Positions 50,993 through 61,060 of a DNA stretch of 64,000 nucleotides are shown in pieces. Position 1 is the first letter of the stretch; every line of letters begins with the position of its first letter. Both the position numbers and the translations under genes were made by a program. Below the pieces are notes generated by a model. That model had not been told where the DNA came from and made no database searches. It saw only the letters and a program-made list of their open reading frames with translations. Source of the stretch: Candidatus Dormiibacterota bacterium (lineage in GTDB: Bacteria; Chloroflexota; Dormibacteria; Aeolococcales; Aeolococcaceae); contig PMOL01000013.1 of assembly GCA_003162415.1 (NCBI GenBank), positions 62,001 through 126,000 on the forward strand, given 5' to 3'.

Positions 50993-52048
50993 GTGACGAC
51001 GGAGCGGGATCGGGCACTGCAGACAGCCCTCGGACAGATCGAACGAGCCCATGGAAAGGGAGCGATCATGCGTCTCGGAGACGTACATGCTCAGCACATC
51101 GACATCATCCCGACGGGTGCGCTGACGCTCGACATCGCGCTCGGCGTCGGCGGCATTCCTCGCGGCCGGATCATCGAGGTGTACGGCCCCGAGTCGTCTG
51201 GAAAGACGACGCTGACGCTGCACATCATCGCCGAGGCGCAGCGGCGCGGTGGCGTCGCGGCGTTCATCGATGCTGAGCACGCGCTCGATCCGCAGTACGC
51301 ATCGCGCATCGGGGTCAACACCGAGGAACTCTTGATCTCGCAACCCGATACCGGTGAGCAGGCGCTCGAGATCGTGGAGGTGCTGGTGCGCAGCGGTGCG
51401 GTCGACGTGGTCGTGATCGACTCGGTCGCCGCCCTGGTTCCAAAGGCGGAGATCGACGGCGAGATGGGGGACAGCCACGTCGGATTGCAGGCACGCCTGA
51501 TGTCCCAGGCGATGCGCAAGCTCACCGGCGCGATCAGCCGCTCCCACACTTCGGTCATCTTCATCAACCAGCTCCGCGAGAAGATCGGTGTGATGTTCGG
51601 CAACCCCGAGGTCACCTCCGGTGGCCGCGCGCTGAAGTTCTACGCATCGGTGCGCATGGACATTCGCAAGATCGACTCCATCAAGCAGGGCCTCGATGTC
51701 GTCGGCAGCCGTGTCAAGGTCAAGGTTGTCAAGAACAAGGTGGCGCCACCGTTCCGTTCCGCGGAGTTCGATATCCTCTACAACGAGGGCATCTCGTACG
51801 CCGGGAGCGTGCTCGACATGGGTATCGACGCCCACATCATCGACAAGAGTGGCGCGTGGTTTTCCTACGGCGACATGCGCCTCGGGCAGGGCCGTGAGAA
51901 CGTGCGCGACTTCCTGCGCCAGAATCCCGACCTCCTCGAGGAGGTGGCGGCGAAGGTGCGGATCGCCGCCCTGCCTCAGCCCGTGCTCCACGATGCCGTT
52001 GTCGAATTGAGCGGCGAGCTGCCGCCTGTGCCGGCACCAGTCGTCTAA
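50993..52048 (+). CDS. recA: RecA recombinase
   Basis: A 351-residue strand-exchange protein and SOS co-protease. Walker [10 protein letters not shown], Walker [11 protein letters not shown], and loops L1/L2 ([24 protein letters not shown]) are intact. GTG 50993 has AGGAG (50981-50985) and yields the normal N terminus. An in-frame TTG at 50891, itself preceded by GGAG, would add 34 residues. Both may be used, but the shorter form fits the family. A leader of about 200 nt follows the promoter. Confidence 0.95.
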   Translation: MTTERDRALQTALGQIERAHGKGAIMRLGDVHAQHIDIIPTGALTLDIALGVGGIPRGRIIEVYGPESSGKTTLTLHIIAEAQRRGGVAAFIDAEHALDPQYASRIGVNTEELLISQPDTGEQALEIVEVLVRSGAVDVVVIDSVAALVPKAEIDGEMGDSHVGLQARLMSQAMRKLTGAISRSHTSVIFINQLREKIGVMFGNPEVTSGGRALKFYASVRMDIRKIDSIKQGLDVVGSRVKVKVVKNKVAPPFRSAEFDILYNEGISYAGSVLDMGIDAHIIDKSGAWFSYGDMRLGQGRENVRDFLRQNPDLLEEVAAKVRIAALPQPVLHDAVVELSGELPPVPAPVV

Positions 52049-52070
52049 CCACCAGCACCACGGCGATCTC

Positions 52071-52553
52071 GTGAGGGCACCCACTCCACCCATGACGCCT
52101 GAAAGTGCTGACGCCGCGGAGGATGCAGCGTTGCGCATCCTCCGTGGTGCCGGCCAGTCTGCGGCGGCGTTGCAACGCAAGCTGGAACGCCGCGGCTACA
52201 CCGCGGAAGCTGCCGACGAGGCGGTGCGGCGCTGCACCGACTCGGGGTACATCAACGACGCAGCGATGGCGGCGTCGGTGGCGGCGCGGCACCGGCGAGC
52301 GGGACATGGTCGCGCCCGGGTCGCTGCCGACCTCAAGGCGAAGGGCGTCGCCACCGAGCTGATCACCGAAGCGCTCGACGGGCAGAACGACACCGAGGAG
52401 GCCTCCGCGCTGGCTGTGGCTCAGCGGCTCTGGGAGCGTACCGGCGCAACGGACGCTCGCGATCGCCGGGCACGAATGCGGGTGGCAGGGGCCCTGCAGC
52501 GGCGCGGATTCTCATCGTCACTGGTAGCCAGGGTGATGCGCGGATTGACCTGA
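52071..52553 (+). CDS. recX: RecA regulator RecX
   Basis: A 160-residue helical-repeat protein that inhibits or remodels RecA filaments. Three three-helix repeats are recognisable, for example LQRKLERRGYTAEAADEAV and VAADLKAKGVATELITEAL. GTG 52071 is 22 bp after recA, so both share a transcript. Confidence 0.9.
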   Translation: MRAPTPPMTPESADAAEDAALRILRGAGQSAAALQRKLERRGYTAEAADEAVRRCTDSGYINDAAMAASVAARHRRAGHGRARVAADLKAKGVATELITEALDGQNDTEEASALAVAQRLWERTGATDARDRRARMRVAGALQRRGFSSSLVARVMRGLT

Positions 52554-52569
52554 CTGTCAGACTCAGGGC

Positions 52570-53541
52570 ATGGAATACACACACCTCGGTCGCTCGGGTT
52601 TGTCGGTCAGCCGCCTGTGCCTCGGCACCATGAACTTCGGTCCGGAGACCGACGAAGCCACGTCTCACAGGATCATGGATGCCGCGCTCGATGCGGGTCT
52701 CAACTTCTTCGACACCGCCAACGTGTACGGGTGGAAGAAAGGCGAGGGAATCACCGAGCAGATCGTCGGAAGGTGGTTCGCGCAGGGTGGGGGACGCCGC
52801 GAGAAGGTGGTGATAGCCACCAAGCTCTACGGGTCGATGAGCGACTGGCCCAACGACACGTTCCTGTCCGCGCGCAACATTCGCAATGCCTGCGAAGGCT
52901 CCCTCCGGCGCCTCCAGACCGACCACATCGATCTCTATCAGATGCACCACGTCGACAGGAGCACGCCGTTCGACGAGATCTGGGAGGCGATGGAGGTGCT
53001 GGTACAGCAGGGAAAGATCGTCTACGTCGGCTCCTCGAACTTCGCGGGCTGGACGATCGCACAGGCCCAGGAGATGGCCACGGCGCGGCATTTCCTCGGG
53101 CTCATCAGCGAGCAGTGCCTGTACAACCTTGTCGAGCGTCATGTCGAGGAGGAGGTGATCCCCGCGGCCCTGCACTACGGCGTCGGCATCATCGCGTGGA
53201 GCCCGTTGATGCGTGGGCTGCTGGGCGGCATCCTCGCCAAGCAGCGGGACACCGGCCGGTCGGCGTCAGAGGTCACCCAGAAGCTCCTCGCCGAGCACCA
53301 CGACAGCATCGAGCGCTACGAGGCGTTCTGCGCGAAGCTCGGTGAGCACCCGGCGGCCGTCGGCCTCGCATGGCTGCTCCGGCAACCCGGGGTCACCGGT
53401 CCGATCGTCGGGCCACGCACGATCGAGCAGTTCGAGAGCAACCTGCACGCGCTGGACGTGCACCTTGACCCCGCGGCGCTCGAGGAGCTCGACGCCATGT
53501 TCCCCGGCCCCGGGACCGCCCCCGAGGCCTGGGCCTGGTAG
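52570..53541 (+). CDS. Aldo/keto reductase
   Basis: A 323-residue TIM-barrel NADPH-dependent reductase. The catalytic tetrad is visible as FDTANVYGW (D and Y), VIATKLYG (K) and YQMHHVD (H). IVGPRTIEQFESNL is the cofactor-binding end. It belongs to the YajO/general-stress branch. Substrate unknown. Sixteen bp after recX, but not evidently functionally linked. Confidence 0.9.
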   Translation: MEYTHLGRSGLSVSRLCLGTMNFGPETDEATSHRIMDAALDAGLNFFDTANVYGWKKGEGITEQIVGRWFAQGGGRREKVVIATKLYGSMSDWPNDTFLSARNIRNACEGSLRRLQTDHIDLYQMHHVDRSTPFDEIWEAMEVLVQQGKIVYVGSSNFAGWTIAQAQEMATARHFLGLISEQCLYNLVERHVEEEVIPAALHYGVGIIAWSPLMRGLLGGILAKQRDTGRSASEVTQKLLAEHHDSIERYEAFCAKLGEHPAAVGLAWLLRQPGVTGPIVGPRTIEQFESNLHALDVHLDPAALEELDAMFPGPGTAPEAWAW

Positions 53542-53551
53542 CGACCCGGGC

Positions 53552-54838
53552 TCAGACCAGCGCTGCGGACTTGGCGGCGCGATCGAATCGCACCACCGAG
53601 CCGAGCGTGATGTAGGTCGCGGTCGCGAGGAGCAGCCCGAGGATCACGAGCCCGTCGATGTACAGAAGATGGGCGGCAAAACCGCCGATCACGGCGCCGA
53701 TCGCACCGCCGCCGGCGAGGGCCACCGTGTAGAAGGACATGAGCGCTGATCGATCGGCGCTCAGGCTCTCAGAGCAGTCCGCGAGGTAGGTGACCGCGGC
53801 GGGCCCGAAGCCCGCCAGCCAGAGGATGCCGATCACGAGCAACGGCAGCACCACCAGCATCCCGATGAACGGGAGATGGTTGATCGCGAGCAGCGCGATC
53901 ATGGTGAGCCACGCGCCGGGGACGGCCCTGCGCATCACGACCGCGGGGCCGAGGCGCGCGACGAACGGCGTCCACAGGATGATGCCGACCAGGAAGATCG
54001 CGACCCACGCAATCAGGAACAGGCCGATCACACGTATATCGAAGTGATGCATCAGCGATTGCGACCCCACCGCCTTGTGGCGGAGCAACGAGGGCAGGTT
54101 GGCGACAAACGCCCCGATCAGCGCGAACGACATGATCCACGAAGGTAGGAAGGCGCGCATCGGTCCGGGCCCGACCGCAGCCCGGAAGACGACTCGCAGC
54201 GAGTGGACCGGGAGTGGGGGAACCCGCGGCACGAAGATGAGGCAGACGATCGCCGCCAGGGCATAGAGCCCGGCGAGCAGCACAAATGCCCAGCGATGCA
54301 GGCCGAAGTACGCGACCGATCCAAGCCCGAACCCTCCCGCATACCCGATGAGCGTCGACGCCTCGAACGCGCCGCTCGCACCGGCACGGCGGCGCCGATC
54401 GCCGGACGTCGCCGCCGCGACCGTGCCCAGTGCAACGGGGACGAACGCAGCGGCGCCAAGACCCTCCAGCAGGCGCGCACCGCCGAGTTGTGCGGGGCGC
54501 ACTCCGAGCGCCACCAGCAGCACGGCCACGACGCAGACCACCGGGCCGGCCACCAGAAAGCGCCGCCGGCCGAATTTATCCGCATAGCGCGCCAGGATCG
54601 GGGCGAACACCATCTCGGTCGCGGCCTGGGCGCCCCCGATCAGGCCGATGGCGACGCCGCTGGGCGAGCCATGAGCGAGGTCGCTGATCCGGAACTGCAG
54701 GGCCACGCCAACGCCGACCGCACCGACTCGCAGCAGCCCGCTGGCAATCAGCAAGGCTCCGATCGCATGCGGAGCGGCGTGGCGAAATTCATCATCGCCG
54801 GGTGCCTCGAGCACGCTGGCGACCTCCCGGTCGGTCAC
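53552..54838 (-). CDS. MFS transporter
   Basis: A 428-residue membrane protein with 12 likely helices. The loop 2-3 motif reads ARYADKFGRRRFL, and a long loop sits between helices 6 and 7. Substrate unknown. GTG 54838 (protein VTDREVASVLE) is favoured because the longer start at 54868 approaches the divergent rny promoter region. Convergent with the reductase gene (10-bp gap). Confidence 0.8.
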   Translation of the reverse strand: MTDREVASVLEAPGDDEFRHAAPHAIGALLIASGLLRVGAVGVGVALQFRISDLAHGSPSGVAIGLIGGAQAATEMVFAPILARYADKFGRRRFLVAGPVVCVVAVLLVALGVRPAQLGGARLLEGLGAAAFVPVALGTVAAATSGDRRRRAGASGAFEASTLIGYAGGFGLGSVAYFGLHRWAFVLLAGLYALAAIVCLIFVPRVPPLPVHSLRVVFRAAVGPGPMRAFLPSWIMSFALIGAFVANLPSLLRHKAVGSQSLMHHFDIRVIGLFLIAWVAIFLVGIILWTPFVARLGPAVVMRRAVPGAWLTMIALLAINHLPFIGMLVVLPLLVIGILWLAGFGPAAVTYLADCSESLSADRSALMSFYTVALAGGGAIGAVIGGFAAHLLYIDGLVILGLLLATATYITLGSVVRFDRAAKSAALV

Positions 54839-54878
54839 AGCTCTAAGGGTAGCCCGGCCACATGTCATTCATCGAAAC

Positions 54879-56597
54879 ATGCGAGTGACCCCTTTGGCTC
54901 GTACAATGGAAATGTCTTCCGTTGTGAACGACCGGCCAGACGCGGGCCGGCCCCGACCGGATCATCGAGACGCTGTGGGTCTCGCCCCGGTTCCCTTCTC
55001 GACGTGGGGCAGTCCACGCAGGGCGCATCGCGCCCGACCCCCGAGGTTCCATCCAATCGGCATCGAGATCCTCGCCCTGGCAGGGCTGGTGATTGTTGCG
55101 GCCGCATTTGCGGTTGTAGCTGTCCTGTACGCGCGCAGAACCGTGGCGCAAAGCCGGGTGACGCACGACGCGGATGCCGAACGCCGTCTCGAGCAGGTCC
55201 GCGCGACCGAGCATGAGGCGAAGTCGGTTCTCCTGGCCGCCAAGGAAGAGGCGGCACGACGCCGCGACGAGGCGGAAGCGGAGGTCCGTGAGCGGCGGGC
55301 AGAGATCGCGCGGCTCGAACAGCGGACCAATCAACGGGAGGAGGGCCTCGAGCGGCGCCTCCGCGAACTCGACTCCAATGAGCAACGGCTGACCCGTCGC
55401 GAAGGCGAGATCGAGACCCTGCGCCAGACCGTCGAGGATGAGCGGGCCCTGATCACCAGGGAGCTCGAACGCGTCGCCGCGCTCTCCGAACAGGAAGCCC
55501 GCGTCGAGGTCATGCACAGCGTCGAAGGCGACCTGGTCCCGGAGATCGCCGATCGCATCCGACAGGCCGAGACCCAGGTCCGCGAGGAGGCTGCCGAACG
55601 CAGCCGGGAGATTCTCATCGCGGCCATGCAGCGCCAGGCCTCCGAGCAGAGCGGCGAGGCCTCGGTCACCGTCGTCCACCTGCCGTCGGACGAGCTCAAG
55701 GGCCGCATCATCGGGCGTGAGGGCCGCAACATCCGCGCGCTGGAGGCGGCGACCGGCGTCGACGTCATCGTCGACGACACCCCCGAGGCGATCGTGCTCA
55801 GCTCCTTCGACCCGGTGCGTCGCGAGGTCGCCCGGGCAACCCTCGAACGCCTCTTCAGCGACGGGCGCATCCACCCGGCTCGTATCGAGGAGATGGTGGT
55901 CAAGGCCCGCAACGAGCTGGCGCAGCAGATCAAGCACGAAGGCGAGCAGGCCTGCCAGGACATCGGGCTCACCAACGTCCATCCCGAGCTCGCGCGCTTG
56001 CTCGGCACGCTGCGCTATCGCAACTCGTACGGCCACAACGTGCTCTCGCACAGCCAGGACACCGCCGCGATCGCCGGCATGATCGCGGCGGAGATCGGTT
56101 TCGACGAGCAGGTCGCCAAGGAGGCGGCGCTCTTCCACGACATCGGCAAGGCGGTGGAGCACGACGTGGACGGCCCCCACGCGATCATCGGTGGTGAGAT
56201 CCTGGCCCGGCTCGGCCGCCCCGCCGCGGTCGTCCAGGCGGTCCGCTCGCATCACTACGATGAGGAGCCGCGCTCGCCTGCCGCGGCGATCCTCATGACC
56301 GCCGACGCCATCAGCGCCGCGCGGCCGGGTGCACGGAGGGAATCACTCGCCTCGACGATCAAGCGCCTCGAACGCATCGAGGCGATCGCCAACGAGTTCC
56401 GCGGTGTTGAGCGAAGCTTCGCCGTGCTCGCCGGCAAGGAGCTGCGGGTTCTCGTCAAACCGGACGAGATCAGCGACGACGAGGCGCAGATCATGGCCCG
56501 GCAGATCGCCAAACGCCTCCATGGGGAGGGGAGCTACAGCGGCCGCGTCAAGGTGGTGGTGCTCCGCGAGACCCGCAGCGTGGAGTACGCGAAGTAA
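54879..56597 (+). CDS. rny: Ribonuclease Y
   Basis: Up to 572 residues, an endoribonuclease that starts bulk mRNA decay. One membrane helix (IEILALAGLVIVAAAFAVVA, about residues 62-81) is followed by a long Arg/Glu coiled coil (about 85-215), KH domain GRIIGREGRNIRALE and HD domain (LFHDIGKA). The start is uncertain: RNase Y normally begins near the membrane helix, and a TACAAT at 54902-54907 suggests transcription starts inside the longest frame. GTG 54924 or 54975 are alternatives. Confidence 0.92.
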   Translation: MRVTPLARTMEMSSVVNDRPDAGRPRPDHRDAVGLAPVPFSTWGSPRRAHRARPPRFHPIGIEILALAGLVIVAAAFAVVAVLYARRTVAQSRVTHDADAERRLEQVRATEHEAKSVLLAAKEEAARRRDEAEAEVRERRAEIARLEQRTNQREEGLERRLRELDSNEQRLTRREGEIETLRQTVEDERALITRELERVAALSEQEARVEVMHSVEGDLVPEIADRIRQAETQVREEAAERSREILIAAMQRQASEQSGEASVTVVHLPSDELKGRIIGREGRNIRALEAATGVDVIVDDTPEAIVLSSFDPVRREVARATLERLFSDGRIHPARIEEMVVKARNELAQQIKHEGEQACQDIGLTNVHPELARLLGTLRYRNSYGHNVLSHSQDTAAIAGMIAAEIGFDEQVAKEAALFHDIGKAVEHDVDGPHAIIGGEILARLGRPAAVVQAVRSHHYDEEPRSPAAAILMTADAISAARPGARRESLASTIKRLERIEAIANEFRGVERSFAVLAGKELRVLVKPDEISDDEAQIMARQIAKRLHGEGSYSGRVKVVVLRETRSVEYAK

Positions 56598-56655
56598 CGA
56601 TTGCATCGCGCTCGCCGGTATTGCGCGCTGCGGGAGGCGACAATCGCGGCCGATA

Positions 56656-56970
56656 ATGACGACGTCCTACTCATCGCCCTCACATAACGCCCCCGGCGTG
56701 ACATCCCCATTGGAAATCCTCAAAGTCTCAGCAACCAGCAAGCCGGTTGCGGTCGCCGGCGCAATCGCCGGCGTCGTGCGCACGCAGAAGAGGGTCGAGG
56801 TTCAGGCGATCGGCGCCGGGGCCATCAACCAGGCGATCAAGGCGATCGCCATCTCGCGGGGCTACGTTGCGCCCGGCGGGCTCGATCTGGTTTGCATTCC
56901 GTCGTTCATCGACATCTCCATCGACGGAGAGGAGCGAACCGGAATCCGCCTGGTCGTCGAAGTCCGCTAG
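56656..56970 (+). CDS. spoVS: Stage V sporulation protein S (SpoVS) family protein
   Basis: Up to 104 residues. The core LEILKVSATSKPVAVAGAIAG and QAIGAGAINQAIKAIAISRG is nearly the canonical SpoVS sequence (Alba-like fold, nucleic-acid binding). SpoVS normally starts at the LEILKVSA point, here a TTG near 56710. The ATG at 56656 adds 18 unconserved residues, and neither has a good ribosome binding site. No other sporulation gene is nearby, and SpoVS also occurs in non-sporulating Chloroflexota and Deinococcota. Confidence 0.88.
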   Translation: MTTSYSSPSHNAPGVTSPLEILKVSATSKPVAVAGAIAGVVRTQKRVEVQAIGAGAINQAIKAIAISRGYVAPGGLDLVCIPSFIDISIDGEERTGIRLVVEVR

Positions 56971-57023
56971 CCTCGGCCCGTGGCGCCCGATGGGTGCCGG
57001 AGCACACTGCTAGGCTTCGACCG

Positions 57024-58409
57024 ATGCCCCAGGTACCCATCCTCAGTGACTCGGCTCGTGGTTTCCGGCCGCTCCCGCTGATCACGCGCGCTCCTCGCCG
57101 CGAACCGCAGGTGCCGGTGCTCGGGAGGGCGCCGCGCGTCCACCTCTGGCACATCGGCTGTCAGATGAACGACGCCGATCGTGAGGAGCTGGCGGCTCAT
57201 ATCGCCGACATCGGCTGCATCCCCGAAACCGCGCTCCATGACTCCGACATCGCCGTGCTGATCACCTGCACGGTGCGAGCCAACGCCGAGCAGAAGGTCT
57301 TCGGGAAGTTTCGCGAGCTGATTCCCTGGAAGCGCGCGCGTCCGGGACGGGCGATCGCGCTCACCGGCTGCATGGCCGTCGAGCACGGGGAGGCGCTCCT
57401 CGATCGGCTGCCCGAGCTCGACTACGTCTTCGACGTCCGTGAACCCGACGGCTTCCTCGCCAAGCTCCAGGCGCTCCACGCTCCCAACCTCGACGGGCCC
57501 GTCATCGTGCCCGCTTCGGACCGGCTCAGCGCCTACGTTGCCGTCATGGGTGGCTGCAACGAGATGTGCACGTACTGCATCGTGCCCTTCGTTCGCGGCC
57601 GCGAACTGAGTCGGCCGCTCCCGGAGGTCGTGGAGCATGTCGAGCGCCTCGTGGCCCAGGGGGTGCGAGAGGTCACGCTCCTCGGACAGAATGTGAACTC
57701 GTACCACGACCAGGAGCATCGCGCCCGCCTTCCCGAACTGCTCGCCGCGGTTGATGCCGTCCCCGGCCTGTGGCGCTTGCGCTTCCTGACCAGCCATCCT
57801 CGCAACGCCGTCCCCGACCTCTTCGCTGCCATGCGCGACCTTCCGACGGTGTGCGAGCAGCTCCACCTCCCGGTGCAGGCCGGCGACAACGACCTGCTCC
57901 GGCGTATGCGCCGGCTGTATACGGTCGATGAATATCGCGCCAAGATCGAGGCGGCGATCGAGACCGTCGGTCCGCGCCTCGCCCTGAGCACCGACATCAT
58001 CGTCGGGTTCTGCGGCGAGACCGAATCGGAGTTTGCCGGCACCGAATCCTTGATGCGCGAATTGCGTTTCGATACTGTGCACCTCGCTGCGTACTCCGTC
58101 CGCCCCGGGACCGCCGCGGCCCGTAGAGAGGACGATGTGCCACTGCACGAAAAGAAGGCGCGGCTCAATCACCTGCTCGCCATGCAGCGGGAGATCGCCG
58201 CCACACGCAACGCGCTCTACGTCGGCTCCACCGTGGAGATCCTCGTCGACGGCATCGCCGAAGATGCAAGGCCGTACGGTCGCACCCGAGAGAACAAGGT
58301 GGCGTGGCTCCCGGCCGGAGCTGCGGAGCCGGGAGAGTTGCATACCGCGGAGGTGGTCGCGGCGAACGCGTTCCAGTTGCACGTTCAGCCGGTCTGCGCG
58401 GCGGCGTGA
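57024..58409 (+). CDS. miaB: tRNA-2-methylthio-N6-dimethylallyladenosine synthase MiaB
   Basis: A 461-residue radical-SAM methylthiotransferase modifying A37 of tRNAs. The auxiliary cluster uses C46, C82 and C116, and the radical-SAM cluster is C178-x3-C182-x2-C185 (CNEMCTYC). A TRAM domain ends the protein. About 35 extra residues precede the first domain. An extended -10 (TGCTAGGCT, 57008-57016) stands 7 nt before the ATG with no ribosome binding site, a leaderless layout. The substrate base is made by MiaA, encoded three genes downstream. Confidence 0.94.
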   Translation: MPQVPILSDSARGFRPLPLITRAPRREPQVPVLGRAPRVHLWHIGCQMNDADREELAAHIADIGCIPETALHDSDIAVLITCTVRANAEQKVFGKFRELIPWKRARPGRAIALTGCMAVEHGEALLDRLPELDYVFDVREPDGFLAKLQALHAPNLDGPVIVPASDRLSAYVAVMGGCNEMCTYCIVPFVRGRELSRPLPEVVEHVERLVAQGVREVTLLGQNVNSYHDQEHRARLPELLAAVDAVPGLWRLRFLTSHPRNAVPDLFAAMRDLPTVCEQLHLPVQAGDNDLLRRMRRLYTVDEYRAKIEAAIETVGPRLALSTDIIVGFCGETESEFAGTESLMRELRFDTVHLAAYSVRPGTAAARREDDVPLHEKKARLNHLLAMQREIAATRNALYVGSTVEILVDGIAEDARPYGRTRENKVAWLPAGAAEPGELHTAEVVAANAFQLHVQPVCAAA

Positions 58410-61060
58410 GAACGAGCTCGAAGATTCGGGCTCCGCACCTCATCGCGGCGGTGCCTGAGGCGCCTCACACAACGCTCGACCTCGAGACGGCCGGCGACAC
58501 ACCAATCCTGCGCGAGTATCGCGCCGTGAAGGCCGAGCATCCGGACGCAATCGTCCTCGCCCGGCTCGGCGACTTCTTTGAGATGTTCGGCGACGACGCC
58601 GAGGTCGCGGCGCCGATTCTCGGAGTGCAGCTCACCGGCAGAGGCTTTGGCGCCGCCGGGCGGCTGCCCATGTGCGGCGTGCCCCACCAGGCGATCAGCC
58701 AGCACATTCGCAAGCTGCTCGATGCCGGCCGGCGGGTCGCCATCTGGGACCAGGTGGGTGAGGTCGTCTCCGGCCGTCTGGTCCGCCGCGCCGTCACCCG
58801 TGTGCTCAGCCCGGGCATGGTCGTCGAGGCGGATTTGCTCGAACCATCGGCGGTGTCGCGCTGCATCGCACTCTTCGGGTCGCACGGCCGGGTCGGCATC
58901 GCAGCGTTCGATCCCAACACCCAGCACCTGGAGCTCTTCGAGGTCGACGGCGACCTCGGCAGCGCAGTCGTCGCCGACGAGCTGGCGCGGCTCGACGCGA
59001 GCGAACTGCTCGTCGAGGACACGACGCCGATCCCTCCTGCGCTCGTGGCCCTCGCGCCGCTGACGCCGCTCGCCGCTGCGGTGTTCGACACGACCCGCGC
59101 GGAGGAGCGCATGCGTCGCGCGACCGGGGCCGCGTCGCTCGACGGCCTGGGCGTGGCGGCGTTGCCGGCAGCACTTCGCGCCGCGGGTGCCGTGCTCGCG
59201 TACTGCGAGCGAGCGCACATCGTCATCAGCCAGGAGTTGCTCCGCATCGCGATCCGCACGCCGGAAGGCGCGATGCGCCTGGATGCACATACCCGCGCCA
59301 ATCTCGAGCTGTTCACTCGCCTCGGCGAGCGCGGAACCTCACTGCTGCAACTCCTCGACGCCACGCGGACACCGATGGGGACACGCCTGCTCCGGGCGCG
59401 TCTCCAGGAGCCGCTCACGGGGGTTGACCCGATCGAGGAACGCCTCGACTCGATCCAGGCTCTGCTCGATGACCGTGACGGCCGGCGCCACCTTCGCGAA
59501 GCGCTCGCCGGGATGCGCGACCTCGAGCGACTGGTCGCGCGATGCGTGCAGGGGATGGCAGCACCGCGCGACCTCGGCGCCGTGCGTGACACCTGCGCGG
59601 CGCTCGACGCCACCGGTATGGCAGCTCGGGCGATCACAGCGGGTGCCGAGATCAGTCACGCAGCCGAGGGCTGCCGCGCGCCCGACGGCCTGCGCGAGCG
59701 TCTCGACGCCTTGCTGTGCGACGAGCTTCCGCCGAGCGCGAGCGACGGCGGCGCCATCCGACCCGGCGCGGATTCCGACCTCGACAACCTTCGCGCCGCC
59801 GGGAGCACCGCCCGCACCTACCTTGCCGCGCTGGAGACGAGCGAACGTGAGCGCACCGGCATTCGATCGCTGCGTGTCGGCTACAACCGGGTCTTCGGAT
59901 ACTTCATCGAAGTCCCCAATGCGCATCGCGATCGCGTCCCGGACGACTACGCACGCAAGCAGACCCTCGCCGGCGCCGAGCGCTTCGTAACGCCCGACCT
60001 CAAGGAGCATGAGGCAATCGTGCTCCACGCTCGTGAGCGCGCCGTCGCGCGTGAACAGGAGTTGCTCGCCGGCGCGGACGCGGACGTGGCGATCCATGCC
60101 CGGGCCCTCGCTGACGCCGCCGCGGCAGCGGCGACCCTCGACGTGGCGCAGTCGCTGGCCACTGTCGCTGAAGAAGAGCACTGGGTGCGCCCGGCGATCG
60201 ACGCCTCGACGACGCTGCGCATCATCGGAGGGCGCCATCCCCTCGTGGAGCGCACGCTCGGACCGGGGCGGTTCGTTCCCAACGATGTGAACCTCGACGA
60301 CGACGCGCGCATCGTCGTGCTCACCGGCCCGAACATGGCGGGCAAATCCACCTACCTTCGCCAGGCGGCGAGCATTGTGCTGCTCGCTCAAATCGGGTCG
60401 TATGTCCCCGCGACCGAGGCGACCATCGGCGTGTGCGATCGGATCTTCACCCGTATCGGCGCGCACGACGACCTGAGCGGCGGGCTCTCGACGTTCATGG
60501 TGGAGATGGCAGAAACTGCCGCGATCCTCCGCCAGGCGACCGAGCGCAGCCTGGTGATCCTCGACGAGATAGGTCGCGGCACCTCGACCTATGACGGCGT
60601 CAGCATCGCGCAGGCGGTCGTCGAGTATCTGCACGACGCGCCGCAGTTGAACTGCCGCACGCTCTTCGCGACCCATTTTCACGAGCTCACGGTGCTCGCG
60701 ACCCACCTGCCGCGGGTTCGCAATGCGCGCGTCGAGGTGGTGGAGCAAGGCTCCGACATCACATTCCTGCACCGCATCGTCCCGGGGGGTGCCGATCGTT
60801 CCTACGGCGTCCATGTCGCCAAGCTCGCCGGGATCCCGGGTGGCGTGCTGGTGCGCGCCCGCCAGCTGCTCGCCGCGCAGGAGCGGGACCGGCCTCTCGG
60901 CGGCAACGGCGAGCACGGCTCCGACCAGCTGACCCTCTCGATCAGCGATCCCGCACCGGATCCGGTGATGTCCGAGCTTGCCTCGCTCGACATCGACGGC
61001 ATGACGCCGATCGCGGCGCTCAACAAGCTCGCTGAACTGCACGAGAGAGCGTCAGGGTGA
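58406..61060 (+). CDS. mutS: DNA mismatch repair protein MutS
   Basis: An 884-residue mismatch sensor. GDFFEMF carries the Phe-x-Glu mismatch-reading motif. The lever/clamp region and the ABC-type ATPase follow, with Walker A GPNMAGKSTYLRQ (about residue 640), DDLSGGLSTFMVEM, and EIGRGTSTYDG. The tail includes DQLTLSI, close to a sliding-clamp-binding motif. GTG 58406 overlaps the miaB stop (GTGA). mutL follows with the same kind of overlap. Confidence 0.95.
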   Translation: MRTSSKIRAPHLIAAVPEAPHTTLDLETAGDTPILREYRAVKAEHPDAIVLARLGDFFEMFGDDAEVAAPILGVQLTGRGFGAAGRLPMCGVPHQAISQHIRKLLDAGRRVAIWDQVGEVVSGRLVRRAVTRVLSPGMVVEADLLEPSAVSRCIALFGSHGRVGIAAFDPNTQHLELFEVDGDLGSAVVADELARLDASELLVEDTTPIPPALVALAPLTPLAAAVFDTTRAEERMRRATGAASLDGLGVAALPAALRAAGAVLAYCERAHIVISQELLRIAIRTPEGAMRLDAHTRANLELFTRLGERGTSLLQLLDATRTPMGTRLLRARLQEPLTGVDPIEERLDSIQALLDDRDGRRHLREALAGMRDLERLVARCVQGMAAPRDLGAVRDTCAALDATGMAARAITAGAEISHAAEGCRAPDGLRERLDALLCDELPPSASDGGAIRPGADSDLDNLRAAGSTARTYLAALETSERERTGIRSLRVGYNRVFGYFIEVPNAHRDRVPDDYARKQTLAGAERFVTPDLKEHEAIVLHARERAVAREQELLAGADADVAIHARALADAAAAAATLDVAQSLATVAEEEHWVRPAIDASTTLRIIGGRHPLVERTLGPGRFVPNDVNLDDDARIVVLTGPNMAGKSTYLRQAASIVLLAQIGSYVPATEATIGVCDRIFTRIGAHDDLSGGLSTFMVEMAETAAILRQATERSLVILDEIGRGTSTYDGVSIAQAVVEYLHDAPQLNCRTLFATHFHELTVLATHLPRVRNARVEVVEQGSDITFLHRIVPGGADRSYGVHVAKLAGIPGGVLVRARQLLAAQERDRPLGGNGEHGSDQLTLSISDPAPDPVMSELASLDIDGMTPIAALNKLAELHERASG

